Below, piece after piece: positions 48,879-61,058 of a stretch of 64,000 nucleotides of DNA. The position numbers were made by a program, and so were the translations under genes. Numbering within the stretch: the stretch's first letter is position 1; every line of letters begins with the position of its first letter. The notes beneath the pieces were generated by a model, which searched no databases, was not told the DNA's origin, and saw nothing but the letters and a program-made list of their open reading frames with translations. This stretch comes from Cladocopium goreaui (taxonomy: Eukaryota; Sar; Dinophyceae; Suessiales; Symbiodiniaceae): contig CAMXCT020002344.1 in NCBI GenBank assembly GCA_947184155.2, forward strand, positions 39,636-103,635, read 5' to 3'.

Positions 48879-49538
48879 GGGAAGCAACGCGATCACTGAA
48901 ATTGTATAATTTCTTTCGAGTTCACCAAACTAACGCAGCTAATGTGAGGGAGAAGCACTGTAATTGATTGAATTCCCAAACGTACGTACATGTTTGTGCG
49001 AGGGACCCCTGTCACGTCTTCGGACAGAAGTACCCTGAGCTATCTTAAAAACAGAAAGCGACAAGTACTCCTGATTGACCACATTGCATAGTTAGGGAGG
49101 AAATTAAAACAAATGGATGATTATGGGCAGGAATTGCACAAATTCATGGGGCAAATGATGTATTCACAGGATGGGTCATTTCGCCTCATAATGTCGCCAC
49201 TGAGGAGCCAAAAAAGGAGTCTGCTAAGAATCCCCGACAATATGTAATGCCAATCAAGTCTGTCTTTGGGATCAAAGCCCATAGCACAAGGGAGACCAGA
49301 CAAAAACAAAGCAAAACAAACACAAACAAACCAGACAAACAAACAAAAAAAAGCGACAGGAAGGAAGTCAGCAAGTGAAGTGACAGTGGAGCCTCAACAC
49401 CTAGTGTCGAAATCAAAGAGAGAGAGTCGAGTAACTACACAGTTAGAAAAAGCAACTACATCAGTTGACAAGTCATTTTGCCCTCTGCGCTGATGGCTGT
49501 CTTATGGCACAATCGCTATGTGCATTTATAGGTCCGGC
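48879..49538. other. F2 leader and G2 3' region
   Basis: Holds the hairpin at 49001-49036 and AAAC-rich low-complexity DNA at 49300-49350. No leader relic. Confidence 0.35.
49001..49036 (-). repeat. Two-stem hairpin in the F2 leader
   Basis: Inner CTGTC/GACAG, outer GGG/CCC, loop ACGTCTTCG (plus strand). Confidence 0.82.
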
Positions 49539-49919
49539 TCACTCATCGAACTTTCGCTTAACAGACCTCTGACTCTGTTGCCTGCCGTGTTTCTCTTGCC
49601 TACGACTTGCATCCCATCTCTGAAAGATTCTTGCTCGATCTATGGCAGTTAACGGTTTCCCGTCAGTTTGTTCTTCGGACGATTCTCGTTTTGGGACCCC
49701 GTGATTCCCTTCATCGTTTGCCAGGAGTACCAGAGCCCCCTCTAGCGCCCTTAAGGCCAATTTCAATTGAGTGACAGCACCCTCAGTTCCCGGGCCGGCT
49801 AGGCTCACATTGTCAGTTGCCTTGACCAGGCCATTTCGCAGCTGAGTGACTTGATGGGATAACAGGCTCGCTGAGCATGGCAACGGTTTCTGTCTAGGTC
49901 TCTCGGTCTCCGTGCTCAT
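49539..49919 (-). CDS. G-family small basic protein, unit 2
   Basis: 126 residues from an ATG (49919). A helical stretch (TQLKLALRALEGALVLLAN), a charged linker, then LTAIDRARIFQRWDASRR and a very basic end (KHGRQQSQRSVKRKFDE). The T-x-I-[DE]-R-[AS]-x(2)-F-x(2)-W-x-A-x-RR pattern is shared with G1. The tail resembles a nuclear-localisation or nucleic-acid-binding sequence. No family is recognised. Confidence 0.68.
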   Translation of the reverse strand: MSTETERPRQKPLPCSASLLSHQVTQLRNGLVKATDNVSLAGPGTEGAVTQLKLALRALEGALVLLANDEGNHGVPKRESSEEQTDGKPLTAIDRARIFQRWDASRRQEKHGRQQSQRSVKRKFDE

Positions 49920-50283
49920 TGGCAGAGATAGGAAGTATAGGATTGACTACCTTTGAGCAGTAAAACGGCTCATGAGTCAAAATATCACGACATACCTAAT
50001 AGCAGTAAAGCAGAGAAAGGTGTTCCAAGAGAAGGAAGTTGAGAATAACGGATTCTAGAGCACTTGTCGTACTTATTTGGAGGGAGGTCACCGTGACTTA
50101 GAATGGGTATAGACAGATAGGTGCTAAGGGTCAGTCGTCGTGGCTACTAGCAGTAAGGTGATACTTTGACTAGCGTAGTCAATGGAGGCGTCTCTCTAGG
50201 ATAGGATGGAATCACCATACGCCTGACAAAAAGTAACCATCCAGGTGTGAATTCCACTAGGCTACAGTAGAGAGGATGGGCGT
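49920..50283. other. G2 leader and RT2 3' region
   Basis: Non-coding, nothing recognisable. Confidence 0.3.
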
Positions 50284-53200
50284 TTAAGCTGCTCTACGAC
50301 GTTTGGCCATGCGTTCTGTGAAGGTATCATAGCCTGATGTCGGTGCTTGTGTGTTCCATCGAATGGGTCGCGTCCCTAATAGCTCACCTTCGATGCTTCT
50401 TTTCCTTTCGGTACGTGGGAATGGGAAGGGATTTCTGGTGACGTTAACCTCCTCGAGAGTCTGTATAAGAGCCTGAGCATCTGTGGCGAGTTCACGTAAA
50501 CTGAAAAGGGGGGGATCACATGGATCCAGCTGTAATTGGTGGAGCATTGCCCGTTCTGCTTCATAGATTAAATGCGGAGAGATTTCTTTTGGGAGCCATA
50601 GTCCGTCATGAAGCCAAATTGCTGATGTTACATGACACCTTCTCGTTAGCTCCTTGTAGTAAGATATCATGATGTGTTCTTCATGCCATTCAAGAGTTCG
50701 AAAAGCAGCACCTCTGATATGATCAGCATATTGTGGCCTCCTTAAGGGTAGGTGGTCGTTAACAAGCGCTTGTGTTGCTGATTCAATTTGTAGACTGAGA
50801 TGTAATAGAGCTGGAGGAGATGTGATGTGGTGTTCTCTTTCTATTTTGGCACACGCTTCTCTTGCCCCTGCATTCATTACAATTAGCGGATGTCGCTTTA
50901 CGACAGCAGAACGCTGATTCGGTGATACCAGACCTAAAAGATCGGTAAGTATTGCTCGAAGATCTACTATGTGTGGGAGATGGCTGTTGCGAAGGAGTCT
51001 TCTCATGATTTCATAAAATGAGCCGATCATATCCACTTCCTGGTGCGTAGTTCCAAATGGGAGTAACCGCACCTTTCGTGGAAGTCTTTGAGCACAGGGA
51101 CCTCTGCGGTATAGTCGGCCAAGACAGTCTGTTGCAGATGCCGTATACTCTACTACTCGAGGTTTCGTGAGATTGGCAGTGCCCGCCAGATAGGCCTCCA
51201 CCTCTTTGCTACACTGCTGGTTCGCAGCATGCACAATAAATTTATTTACCAATTCTAGACTTATATTCGGGACCTCAGTAAGTAGCAGAATGGTAATACC
51301 TAGAGGCCTCTCTTCCAGTACAACGGCTCCAGACCGCATAGCCAACTGATAAGGTGCTTCAACAACGATTTCAGTAGGCTCACTAACATTATCTGGGAAG
51401 GCCTAGGCCGCTCTGCTAGCCACACCAGCAAGATAATCTGCGAGTATATTGGCTTCTCTAGGGCGATATACCCATTTTCCATAGTCAAAAAACCTTGATT
51501 GTTCCGACGAATTTGCTGTATTATAGGCTGTAAGTCTATCCTACGAAAACATCCTGCAAAGGCTAAGTGCTTGACGATGGGGAGTATATCTCCTTGTAGA
51601 TAAATCTGGTCAACTGCGTAACTTCTGTGTACCATTTCCTCACACAAAAGGTCTGTTGCAAGATTTGCTGACACAGCCTCAGCAAAGATGTTGTCTCGGC
51701 AGCTAGGCAATGCAACAGCCCTCCATTTGAGCAAAGTTAATCCTTCTCGTTGGAGGTCCAGGAGAGCAGCGCCCGCTCCACCTGTTCCTCTATCAGCATG
51801 ACAGGATCCATCAAATTGCACTAGTAGTGTAGGCTTGTCAGAATCAAGATAGCTGCTGAGCACTTCATTGGTGCCTATAGGCTGTAATGCCGTAATGCGG
51901 CAATGATAGTCACCACACTCACACTGGAAAGTGGAAAGCGAGACATTGGGGGAAATTCCTGTTCCGACCTGGATAGTTTGCTGAATTAATTGTAGAGGTT
52001 CAGAGCCTAAGGGGACGACCGCAACCGCTTGATTGGCTTTCACTGCTTCAAGCGTAATGCATACTCGAGCTGGTGCAAGGGCGCACGAGATGTGGAGTGG
52101 GGGTTTGTCACAGCAACAGAGTAGCGAGTCATCAGCAGAGCAGTGGGCGGAAACTAATTGTGTCCTTACGTGCTGCATACGAAGGTCTAGTGGTAGCTTT
52201 GTTTGTACTCTTTGCACGAGATTATGGATCCAGGTATTCATGGGGATAAGGGGAGCAGAGATTTGATGTCTCATTGCACCAGCTTCCCGTAGTAGTAACC
52301 TGAATTGATGGACTACTCGTGAGGCTATTGCTAGGTGTTTAGCGCTTTTCCTTGACCCTTCGGCCAGCGACAGGATTGAATCATCTCCTGTTAGGCTTCG
52401 TAGCGCACAGATAGGTACTACGCACCACCGAACCCAATGCCCTACCGTATTGTCTCCCTTTGTACATGCAACGCATTTCTCCCAGTCTTCACTTTTTGGC
52501 AATTCTTCTTGCATAGGGAGTTCTCTGTGTGATGCCTCAAGCAGTCTGACAAGGGAGTCTGTCGTAAAGGCCGTTAACTGTTTGGTTACTATACATGTTT
52601 CACAAATTGCGGTTTGACAGCCGCCAAGTGGGTATGCACGGCCAAAGTTTGTGCAGAGAGCACACTTTTTTTGCCGGCTTTGGCCACGTCGTGCTAACCA
52701 CTCATCATCATCCTCATTGACTGCCCAGCGTAGCAAGGTGAACCTAGCAATACTAGGAATCCATCGCTTGTTGGCCTCGCAAGCATGACTGAGCCATGCC
52801 CAGCTGACTCCTCCCGTCCATCCTGCTGTCAGCACTTTGTTACGAACATAGTGAGACGCAAGTTGCATCATGTGATGAAGCACGCATTTTTTTACTGCAT
52901 TTATTCTTTGTTTGATTGTACCACTTCCTGACACAGCTCTTGTTAGGACATCTTCCCCAACGATACGTGCCCACGCTTGCCATAGTATGCTGACTTCGTG
53001 TGTTTGTCTGTTCACTGCCGGAGGACTCTCAACATAAAGTTCATGGACCTTGCCTCCTTTTCGCAGAAACAGCCCTAATGCAGACACAAGGATACTTACG
53101 CCAGGGTCAAGTAGTGGTGCAATTTTACACAATCGAAATACAAAGGCAAGGAGGTCCTGTCTAATCCAACTACGTCCTAGTAGGAGTTCAGTTGCTGCCG

Positions 53201-54500
53201 CCCGTAGCATTTGAAGATCTTCCGTGGCAGCACCAAAGTAGGATGTAGTATATAGTACAACACTCTGTGCGAAAGTGTTGAAGGCAATACTCTTGGAGAC
53301 AACAGAGAGGATTGGCTGCCGAAACAGCCTAAGCCGATGTATAAACTTTTCGGCAGCTTTAGGATTGATTTGTTTCAGGGTAGTAGGATGTGTAGTTACT
53401 GTCCATAAGTCACGATCGGATAATTGGGCACGCCCCAGCAGTAATAGCCCGAGTGAGGTCGCAACACCTTGGATGCAGTGTGCTCCGAATCCAGACTGAT
53501 CTAACTGACGGAGCACCCAGCTTGGAAGCGGGCTGTTGATTACTAGAGCTGTTTTGCACCTACAATTACACTCCAGTGCCAGCAATGAGCAAATGGGTGT
53601 GTAGTCAGTTCCGTTAAGGATACGGCAAGCTTCTCGAGTGGTCAGTCCAATACACTTTTCGGCTCGTGCAAGTATGAGTGTCTTTTGTGAAAGGATAGCC
53701 GATAAAATCGCTGCTCGTGCGGTTGGGTATGTCTTCTGCCGGAGGATAGCTTCACTTTCGATCCGCCCAGGCAGTGATTGGAATGAAAAAGGGGGGCAGT
53801 CAGTGCTAATAGCTTGCCAACAAGCATGCTGGTCAATTTGAAAACCTGCCGACCAGCAAGATTGATAGCACTTGTGGACTCTACTTACCCAGGTAATGTC
53901 ATGTCCTGGTCCTGCAATCGTGTTGTCGTCAATATACCCCTGAACGCTAATGACCCTGGGAATACGATTCATATAATGATATATCGGGTCCATCGCCAAA
54001 CAGAAAAGGAATACTGAGAAAGACCTTCCCATGTCTACTCCCACATGCACCGCCCTAGGCGGTAGAAGTCTGCCTTGAACTTTATGGCGGATGAGTCTTC
54101 CAAATAGGATGTATTTGGCATAATTACATACCCATGTCGGGGCGTTGCGCATTCGCAGTATATGTAAGATCCAATAGGGATTAACCCGCTCAAAGGCCTT
54201 TGATAGATCGACGAGTAGCGCAGCCATGGGAGTATTGCTGTCCAGTAAGGCTTGTATGGCATGGACTGCGTGCTGTGGTTCTAAGCAATTCATGACTACT
54301 TGCGAGGGATGCATATATGCACAAGTTGCTTTCATGACTACAGCAGCAATGGTGCCATCAACAAGCCTATCGCACGTATTGGGCATTCCTAATGGCCTGA
54401 AGTAGTCAGCAGTCGGCCCTACTTTTGCCTTGGGTATCCAGACCCCTACCTGTACAGGTGCAGCTCGCAGTCCTGCTAGCATTTTCATCATTAGCTGCTC
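50284..54500 (-). pseudogene. RT2: 5'-truncated RT-RNase H-polymerase-like, broken
   Basis: Begins at EQLMMKMLAGLRAAPVQVGV, inside the RT domain, so the endonuclease and the APGPDG motif are lost. It keeps DLSKAFE, GVDMGRSFS, YIDD, the Cys/His clusters (CALCTNFG, CETC; CVACTKGDNTVGHW) and RNase H (FDGS, AEA, GDI). At 51487-51492 an A6 run is one base short, so the frame slips just before the last RNase H aspartate; a TAG at 51405-51403 follows in the restored frame. The C-terminal domain (50284-51345) retains MIGSFYE, RSAVVKRHPLIVMNAG and WLHDGLWLPKE. Homology to RT1 is high throughout. Upstream it is joined in frame to a zinc-knuckle fragment. Confidence 0.83.
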
Positions 54501-54783
54501 TGCCAACTCGTGCATCTTTCCCTTACCTTTGCTCTTTCCACCTTTCGGCTGGGGCTTCTTCTGCTGCTTTCCCTTGTCACCTTTGGGCTTGTCAGGACAT
54601 TGTGCCCCAATGTGACCAAACTTCGAGCAATGAAAACACTTCACCTTGCTCAGATCGGCCTTGCATTGCTTGGCCATGTGGCCTCGCCTCCCACACAGAT
54701 GACACTTCATCGTGCTCTTGGGACTTCCCTTTCCTTTGGCAACAGTAGCACTGATCCAAACCTGTGCATCTTCGTCCCATTCC
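54500..54783 (-). pseudogene. Gag-like fragment with two CCHC zinc knuckles
   Basis: Two perfect knuckles, CHLCGRRGHMAKQC and CFHCSKFGHIGAQC, then a Lys/Gly-rich stretch, typical of LTR-retrotransposon gag. It is cut at one end by the poly(A) of unit 3 and fused at the other, in frame, to RT2. RT1 has nothing like it at this position, so it is not a native part of the RT gene. Confidence 0.8.
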
Positions 54784-57385
54784 TTTTTTTTTTCCTCCGA
54801 TTTGGCCGATTCGCACTAGGCACGGTCCTTACAATTGCGTAAGCGGTGAAAAGCAGTAATGTATAGGACACGTGTGGTCCAAAAACTCTGGCAAATCATC
54901 ACGAGGAACAAACCAAACAAAACAAAAACGCAACCAAAAACGACCCGCAAATCCCCCAGCCAGATTTGCGTTTCGCCACAAAGCAAAACAGCGAAGCAAC
55001 AAAGAACGGGGCAGGGCCCAACAAAAACCAAAACAAAAACTTGAGATTTGCCTTGGATACAGTGACCTAAGCCACTGTACCATCCTCAAAAACATGCAAA
55101 CTAATTAATTGCGGCAGTGCGTGGAGTATAGTACACGATCGTCCAGACTGTCTTACCTGAGAAAAGAGAAGAGAATCCAGTATTGCAGGCAGACTGATGT
55201 GTAGCACGACAGAGGCCGCCTGTATGGACGTCTTGTTAATAGCAACTTCGCATCGCTGCTGTTCACCCTGTATCGTTCAGCGTATGCACGGCAGTCTGTT
55301 CCTGTCAATATGCACCACCGCAAGGGATTGTAATCTATTTCCCCCCCTAGGTGGGGAGGAGAGCACTTGACAGCCTGCAAAATGGTGTGAGCACTCGCAG
55401 GAACCGTCAGAGCGCAATGGGCCCAAGACCCTAAGACCATGGGTAAAAAGGTGGCTATAGGCCTGACCGGCACAATACGGCCATGACAGACAGATGGAGC
55501 TTCCGACCATAGCATGGGCTCGTGAGCACTTCCAGTATGATACTGCCGCTATGTATGCAAAAGTCGCATTCGCATTGCTGTCAAACTCGTTCCCCTAAAC
55601 TATGAAGGTTGAAGTGGTTCACTGCGTCAGCACTAGGTTCTCAAACAGGAGTCACTAGGCGTCATCGTCCCAGCAAGTCCTGCGGAGAGGACCAGATGCA
55701 CCGTATGTTAGCTGTGTATTCCAGACCAGGCCACTCTCTCCCACCGAGTGGGCCATTGCCAGGGCATTACAGAATATCCGCACAACGAACCATGTGGGCA
55801 GGCTTTGCTGCACTCGGGCGCTCCAGACTGAACTGCAGGAAGCACAACTGGACAGCGCCAGTAGAGCTCACTGCAGTGCAGCCTAGTCCATGGCTCTACC
55901 GGGAATCTACCGCCCCTCTCGGAAAAAACGCAGAAACAAAACAGAGCGAGAAGGGCCCTTCCCAACACAGCCAAAGAAAGAGCCACAAGACTCAAACAAA
56001 CCAAACACAAACGAATTTAAAGGGGAAACAAGGAGAGGGGGGGACGGTGAAGAAACTGCCCCACCTCGGACAAATCCTTAGTCACTACCAGATGAGACTA
56101 ATGTAGCTATGGTGAAACGAAGAGCTATGATGCAGAGCGGTAACCTCGGTATCCAGGCAACAGATGGAGCAAACAACAAAAAGCCAACCAACAGAAACCT
56201 GCCATCATGGGGGGAAGCACAAAGGGGGGAGCGGCCAAAGCACAACACACACAACACCACAAGCCACACAGAAGAAGCGAGGAGAGGAGCCAGGAGGCAG
56301 CAGAGGACAGAGAGAGAAAGGACACACACGCACTAGAAGGGGTACGAACGTGCCTTAGCGGAGTCCAAAAAGGGGCCAAGGATCATACAATGATGAATAC
56401 CTCAGTGAGGGAGCACACAGCCCCCAACAACACAGGAAGCATGGTGTAGAGGGAAAGATCCCCACACAGGGCCAAAGGCCTTTGTTGCCATGAGACATAA
56501 TGAGGAGGGGAGACAATGCGCAACAAACACTCCACGCACAGAGGCAAGGCATCCACGCACAGAGGCAAGGCAACCAGGCCGTCGCCGGAAGCAACGATAC
56601 CCAGAGGGAGGGACCAGTAAAACCTGGGCCAAGGCGCCAAAGAGGACCATCCGAGGGGGAGGGAGGGCCACGTCAGGCAGGGAACAGGCAACAAAAACAG
56701 AACCAAATAACAAGGCACCAACACCTAATGTAGCTCTGCTAAGGGCAAAACCTAGGGATTAGTCAACGAATTCAGATATCTTAACTAGTGGGAAGGGTGG
56801 GAAAGTGGGTGTCTCGTCAAGACTAAGTCTGGGGATAATAACAACAGTTTCATTACCCATCGATGATTGTCAGGCAAAGGCTGCGAGAGCGTGCGCTCGT
56901 GCAATAGGCTTCATGGTGGAGGCGACCTTAATATAATCTAAGCTCTCGACTGGACAACACATTCTAAACACTAGTGCAAAGAGAAAGCATGCTGCCCGAT
57001 CTGTTATGCCTAAGCTGGCACTCACACACAACTACAAATGCGGCTACCAACTGTTGGAGAGATCTGAATAGGTAGGGGCCAGGCATGTATAGCATAATGA
57101 ACCTAACAATTATAAATGAGGAAGAGCTGTGTCCCCTACTGCATACCAGTGCACCTGTCACGTCTTTGGACAGACACACCGGTATGGACAGTAACCTTAA
57201 GTAGAGATGACGAAGGGACCAAGCAGAGATTTAGGTCAACTCCCACCACCATTGTTGATGAAACGAAGGCCAAATACTGTGTGAGGGACAATGGGGAGTG
57301 AAACCGAAATGAGACAAAAGAGGAAGGGGGAGAAGGGGTGGACACAGAAAGGGTATAAGTGGTGCGAGCAGGGGTGAGCTGGGGA
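54784..57385 (-). other. 3' UTR and poly(A) of unit 3
   Basis: Close copy of 29280-31886 with small indels, including a local duplication of cacgcacagaggcaaggcat near 56536-56570. Carries the hairpin at 57143-57185. No conserved ORF. Confidence 0.7.
57143..57185 (-). repeat. Two-stem hairpin downstream of ML, unit 3
   Basis: Same as 31645-31687: inner CTGTC/GACAG, outer ATACC/GGTAT. Confidence 0.85.
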
Positions 57386-58213
57386 TCATGTCATACCTCT
57401 CGTGAAATGTTCCAAATAATGCTTTTTATCCGATGTGATAGTGTCGTTCCATTCGTTGCTGAGTCCAAACGAAACTGGGTTCACTCCTTGCTGAGCAATA
57501 GCACGCTGATGAAGCGCTCGGATCGCCCTTTGATGTTCGTCCAGATCTTCCGGAGGGACTCTCCTGCGGACTTTCCTGTCCGGGAAGTTTCGTTCCCGCA
57601 GGTTGGTTTGCAAGGCATGTCCCGCTACATAAACTGCAGGTTGCTGGAATAAAACACGCTCTGCAAATCTGTGGAGATGCACTGTCCACTCAGCAAACAT
57701 ATGGCTGTGTGACAGTTGATTCCTGAGTCGCGCTTCCGTTTGATGAAGGCTTCCATTGGTATGCCACAATCGCAAAAGACTGTAGTTGGAAGGCCAATCA
57801 AGTGGGCACAGTGTGGCTGTTTCTTTCCACTTTTCAGGTGTAAGCCCTGCTTGAGAGGGTATGATCACTTCCAGAGTAGTGCGATTCGGTCCCAGTGGTT
57901 GGAGACCTCGCATCATGTATGGTTCAACGAGCCCTGTGGTATATCCATGGATGAGCTCCTGGAAACATCCAGCCATTTGAAAGTCTTCATCCAATCCAAG
58001 GCGAAAACCAGGCATGTTTTTGGCAGCAAATTTAACTGCCTGGAGCAGCTGCTTTGCTCCCTCCACTGAAGTCTCGTCACAGGAACGTTTCGGGCACGTG
58101 ATGTTAATTTCTTGTGGTTTCTGCGCATTCTCAGGAGCATTCTCGAGAAGTTTGGGAGCAATTTTGCTGGCCCAGCTAGCCGGGAACCATGCCAGTAGGG
58201 TAGAGGCACCACT
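57386..58213 (-). pseudogene. ML protein, unit 3, N-terminus deleted, no intron
   Basis: Carries the C-terminal 270 or so residues of ML (from LLAWFPASWASKIAPKLLENAPENAQKPQEINI). It is continuous through the point where unit 2 has the 1054-base insert, showing the uninterrupted state. The front two thirds of ML, together with the helicase 3' end, were removed by one deletion at 58211-58214. A chance ATG in helicase sequence (58231) opens the remaining frame. Confidence 0.82.
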
Positions 58214-61058
58214 CCGGATCTTGGCTCGCATCAGGCCAAAGCTGAGCTACAAGGGCTGCCATTCGTGCCGGCGGAAGATAGTCTCCTGGCTTCTCAAGCG
58301 CTCGGAGCCCTAACGGCCGTTGCAACAATTTGCGTCGATTGACAGCCGCTGCTCGGCCTTTGGACAGCCCTCCTGGAGTTTGCCTGTGATCTCCAATGAA
58401 GACAGTAAGGGTTGGTTGTCGAATGGCAGCGAGAGCTGCAATCTCATGGTAATTGCCATACTGTTGACTTTCGTCCATGAAAGCAAGCCAGGTGCGAGAG
58501 ATCCAATGGCCAAAAGTGGAATAGCGCATCGCCATTTCCGCCGTAGCTGAGCCACCTGTTGCAATGAGTACATTCTTGTAAGCGATGATTCTATTACGGT
58601 CACTGCATCGGACGTCAATTTTGGAGGCATATGCGTCTCCTTTACCTTCCTCCATGCGACCAATTAGCCTACCGAAGCTCCTGATTGTGGGGGGCGCGAG
58701 GTCACTTAATTGATCCGCAAGTGCTTTGGCAGCTACATTTTCTTTCGTGTAGATGATCGCAACAAAGTCCTTGAGTTCGCAGCTCAGGGCAATGAGCAAG
58801 ACCGCAAGGGACCGTGTTTTGCCAGCACCAAAGACCCCTGCAATACATAAGTCAGATCTTCCTGTCAGAATGGCCAGCAACAGTGCAATTGAGACTGTCA
58901 AGACATGTCCATCACCGTGGGCTGCTAGAGGAAGTAGATGCTCACGGTAATAACTGTCATGGGCCCCATCCATCAAGATCGTGGCTGGTGTCAAAAACCG
59001 GCTCAAGATTCTGACTAATGCATCAGTCAGCTGCGTTTTGCGCTCGCTGGCCATACGGCGAACAGGTATATGCGGCTGCACGATGCCCATTGCCAATGGT
59101 AGGCGCGACTGGTCAGCTTGTGCAAACACTAAGAGTTCATGGCGGCTGCATGTGTCTCCCAGAAAGGCTAGCTCCTCCCACACTACGGCCATGGACACGT
59201 GGTCTTCGATGGGTTTCGGCCAGTCCTGTGCAGGATCAAAGTAACTCATTGTTTTGAGATACTGGTCCAAAAGTCGCCCACAAAAGGTCCGAGCAATGGG
59301 TAGCGAGACGATAACAAGCTCCAGCAACTTAGGGGCAATGCGCTTGAGCGCTCGCTGAGCAGGGTTCTTGCTGGTTCCGCTAGGCATCACCTTTTCATGT
59401 ACCAGTAATATGACACACCGCTGCTGAGTGTCTGGCAACTGGAGTACTCCCAGTAGTGCTCTGCCCGCCATCACGTTGGCTTCCAAGTTGCCTAGATTCC
59501 CAGCTTCACAGAGAGCACGCGGCGAGGTCGTTGGAACTTCCGAAGGTGCACTAAAGAGCAGGAGCGGGGCACCGTCAGTATGTAGGTGAATGACATGAAA
59601 GCCAGCATACGCCTCATATTGGTAGGTAACCTGTAACCGTGTTCCCGTTTGTCCTCGCTTGTTCTGCTGAGCTAGTTCTACACTAACCCAGGGCTGGAGA
59701 TGTTGGAGCTGCCGTCCCGCATGATAAGCGTCTAGTTGCGGAAGCACCATGTCCAGTAGGAAGATGAGGGTACGTAATGAAAAACCACGCAGGAATTCCG
59801 CCAGTAAGTTGCGAACCAGCAACCCTCCCTCATCGTGGGATCCTCCTGGTGTGGGAATCATCGCAATCAGAGCTGCTTGTAGTTCAGCTTCCGTATCAGG
59901 CTGACCATCCCGAATGTCCCGGCCGACAATGGGTACTGTTTGTAGCTCAGTGTTCCCCTCTCCAGCTGCTACTAACAGAGTGCTTAGAGTCGTCTTGAGG
60001 TGCACAGGAACGTCAAAGCTAACCCATGAAAGTACACGAGCAATCCCTCGCACCGTACTCCATGTGGAATGACTTGAGGGGTGGTGATTTGCAATCTTTG
60101 GATTTCATGGACTCCTTCATCAAGGTCAATGAAGAGCAAGTGGCCATAGGAGTGTTTAGCACGCCCACTCCATGTGGGGTGCCCTTCTATAAGAACAACC
60201 TGATAATTGAATTCTGTCAGAGAGTCAGGTTTCCACACACATAGCCGGTCCTCCAGACAATGCACCAGTGTGACTCTGTGACTCTGCGTTCGCCAGTGGC
60301 AAGTCGCATCATCTCTGGCGGCGTCGCAATCGCAACTTTGGTGAGGCCAGGGAACGCAGCGAATTCACTCAGGATCTCGTGGACTGCAAGGCCCGTTTAG
60401 GACCCTGCCGAGAACCCATAAACGTTGATGTCCCTGACACCTCCTATATCCGCTGTAGTGACTAAGTGTGGAAAACATGACTTCAGAAATAGATGTTTAC
60501 CTTGCGGATGGTAGCAACGAAAGATCTGCATAACTGCTGTTGACCAGGTCGGGTGTGGTGGCCTGGCATGGGCTGGCCGGATATTCGCGGCCTCAATGAG
60601 GCGAATCGCTCTCGTGAGCAGCAGTTGTTGATCGGAGAACTGTTCAGGGAGGAAATCTCGCCAGGCTGTCCATCCTTCTGCAGTGGAGAGTAGCTGGTAT
60701 ACCGCATATTCATGCACTGTTTTGGTGAGGCCCAATTGGGTGACATGTGCTTCCCAATCATCTGTCATCAAGTAGGCCACCCCCTAATCCACTGCAATGC
60801 ACTTCAAGGGGTCGGTCTTGCATTGGGGCGTCATCTTGCCAGACTTCTGAGAGGGAAAGGACCCAGGAGGCCCACTCGGCAGAGCCTTTGAGCGCTACGG
60901 GCAGCGCAGCTTCAGGTTGTCTTCCAATGTAGTTTTGTTTGGACACTTCTCCAACATCTATGGCCTGCTCATTGACAGTGACTTCCCATTTAGCCATCTC
61001 TCTGAAAGGTAACGGAAGACCAAACTTTAGGAGAGCTGCTTGCTGCAGCGATGTACAT
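58212..61058 (-). pseudogene. Helicase, unit 3, decayed
   Basis: Homologous to 34863-38708 but broken: a 4-base insertion right after the start codon (61052-61055), a deletion of about 75 bases near 60771, TAC to TAA at 60399-60397 just after GFSAGS, an 8-base duplication near 60270-60285, a one-base loss near 60045, and loss of everything past LWPDASQDPE. The helicase core with GVFGAGKT, MDESQQ and GDHRQTPGG is still open (60053-58212). Confidence 0.85.

Larger units (their letters stand above)
29280..54500 (-). mobile_element. Retroelement unit 2 (5'-truncated, poly(A) at 29280)
   Basis: Minus-strand order RT(partial)-G-F-E-D-C-B-Ank-X-Hel-ML-3' UTR, ending in 11 T on the plus strand (29280-29290), that is, a poly(A) tail. 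It lacks KJ, I, DNMT, H and the front of RT, as expected of 5' truncation in LINE-type integration. The tail abuts RT3. The 5' boundary near 54500 joins a zinc-knuckle fragment. Proteins are clearly homologous to, but diverged from, unit 1. Confidence 0.72.
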
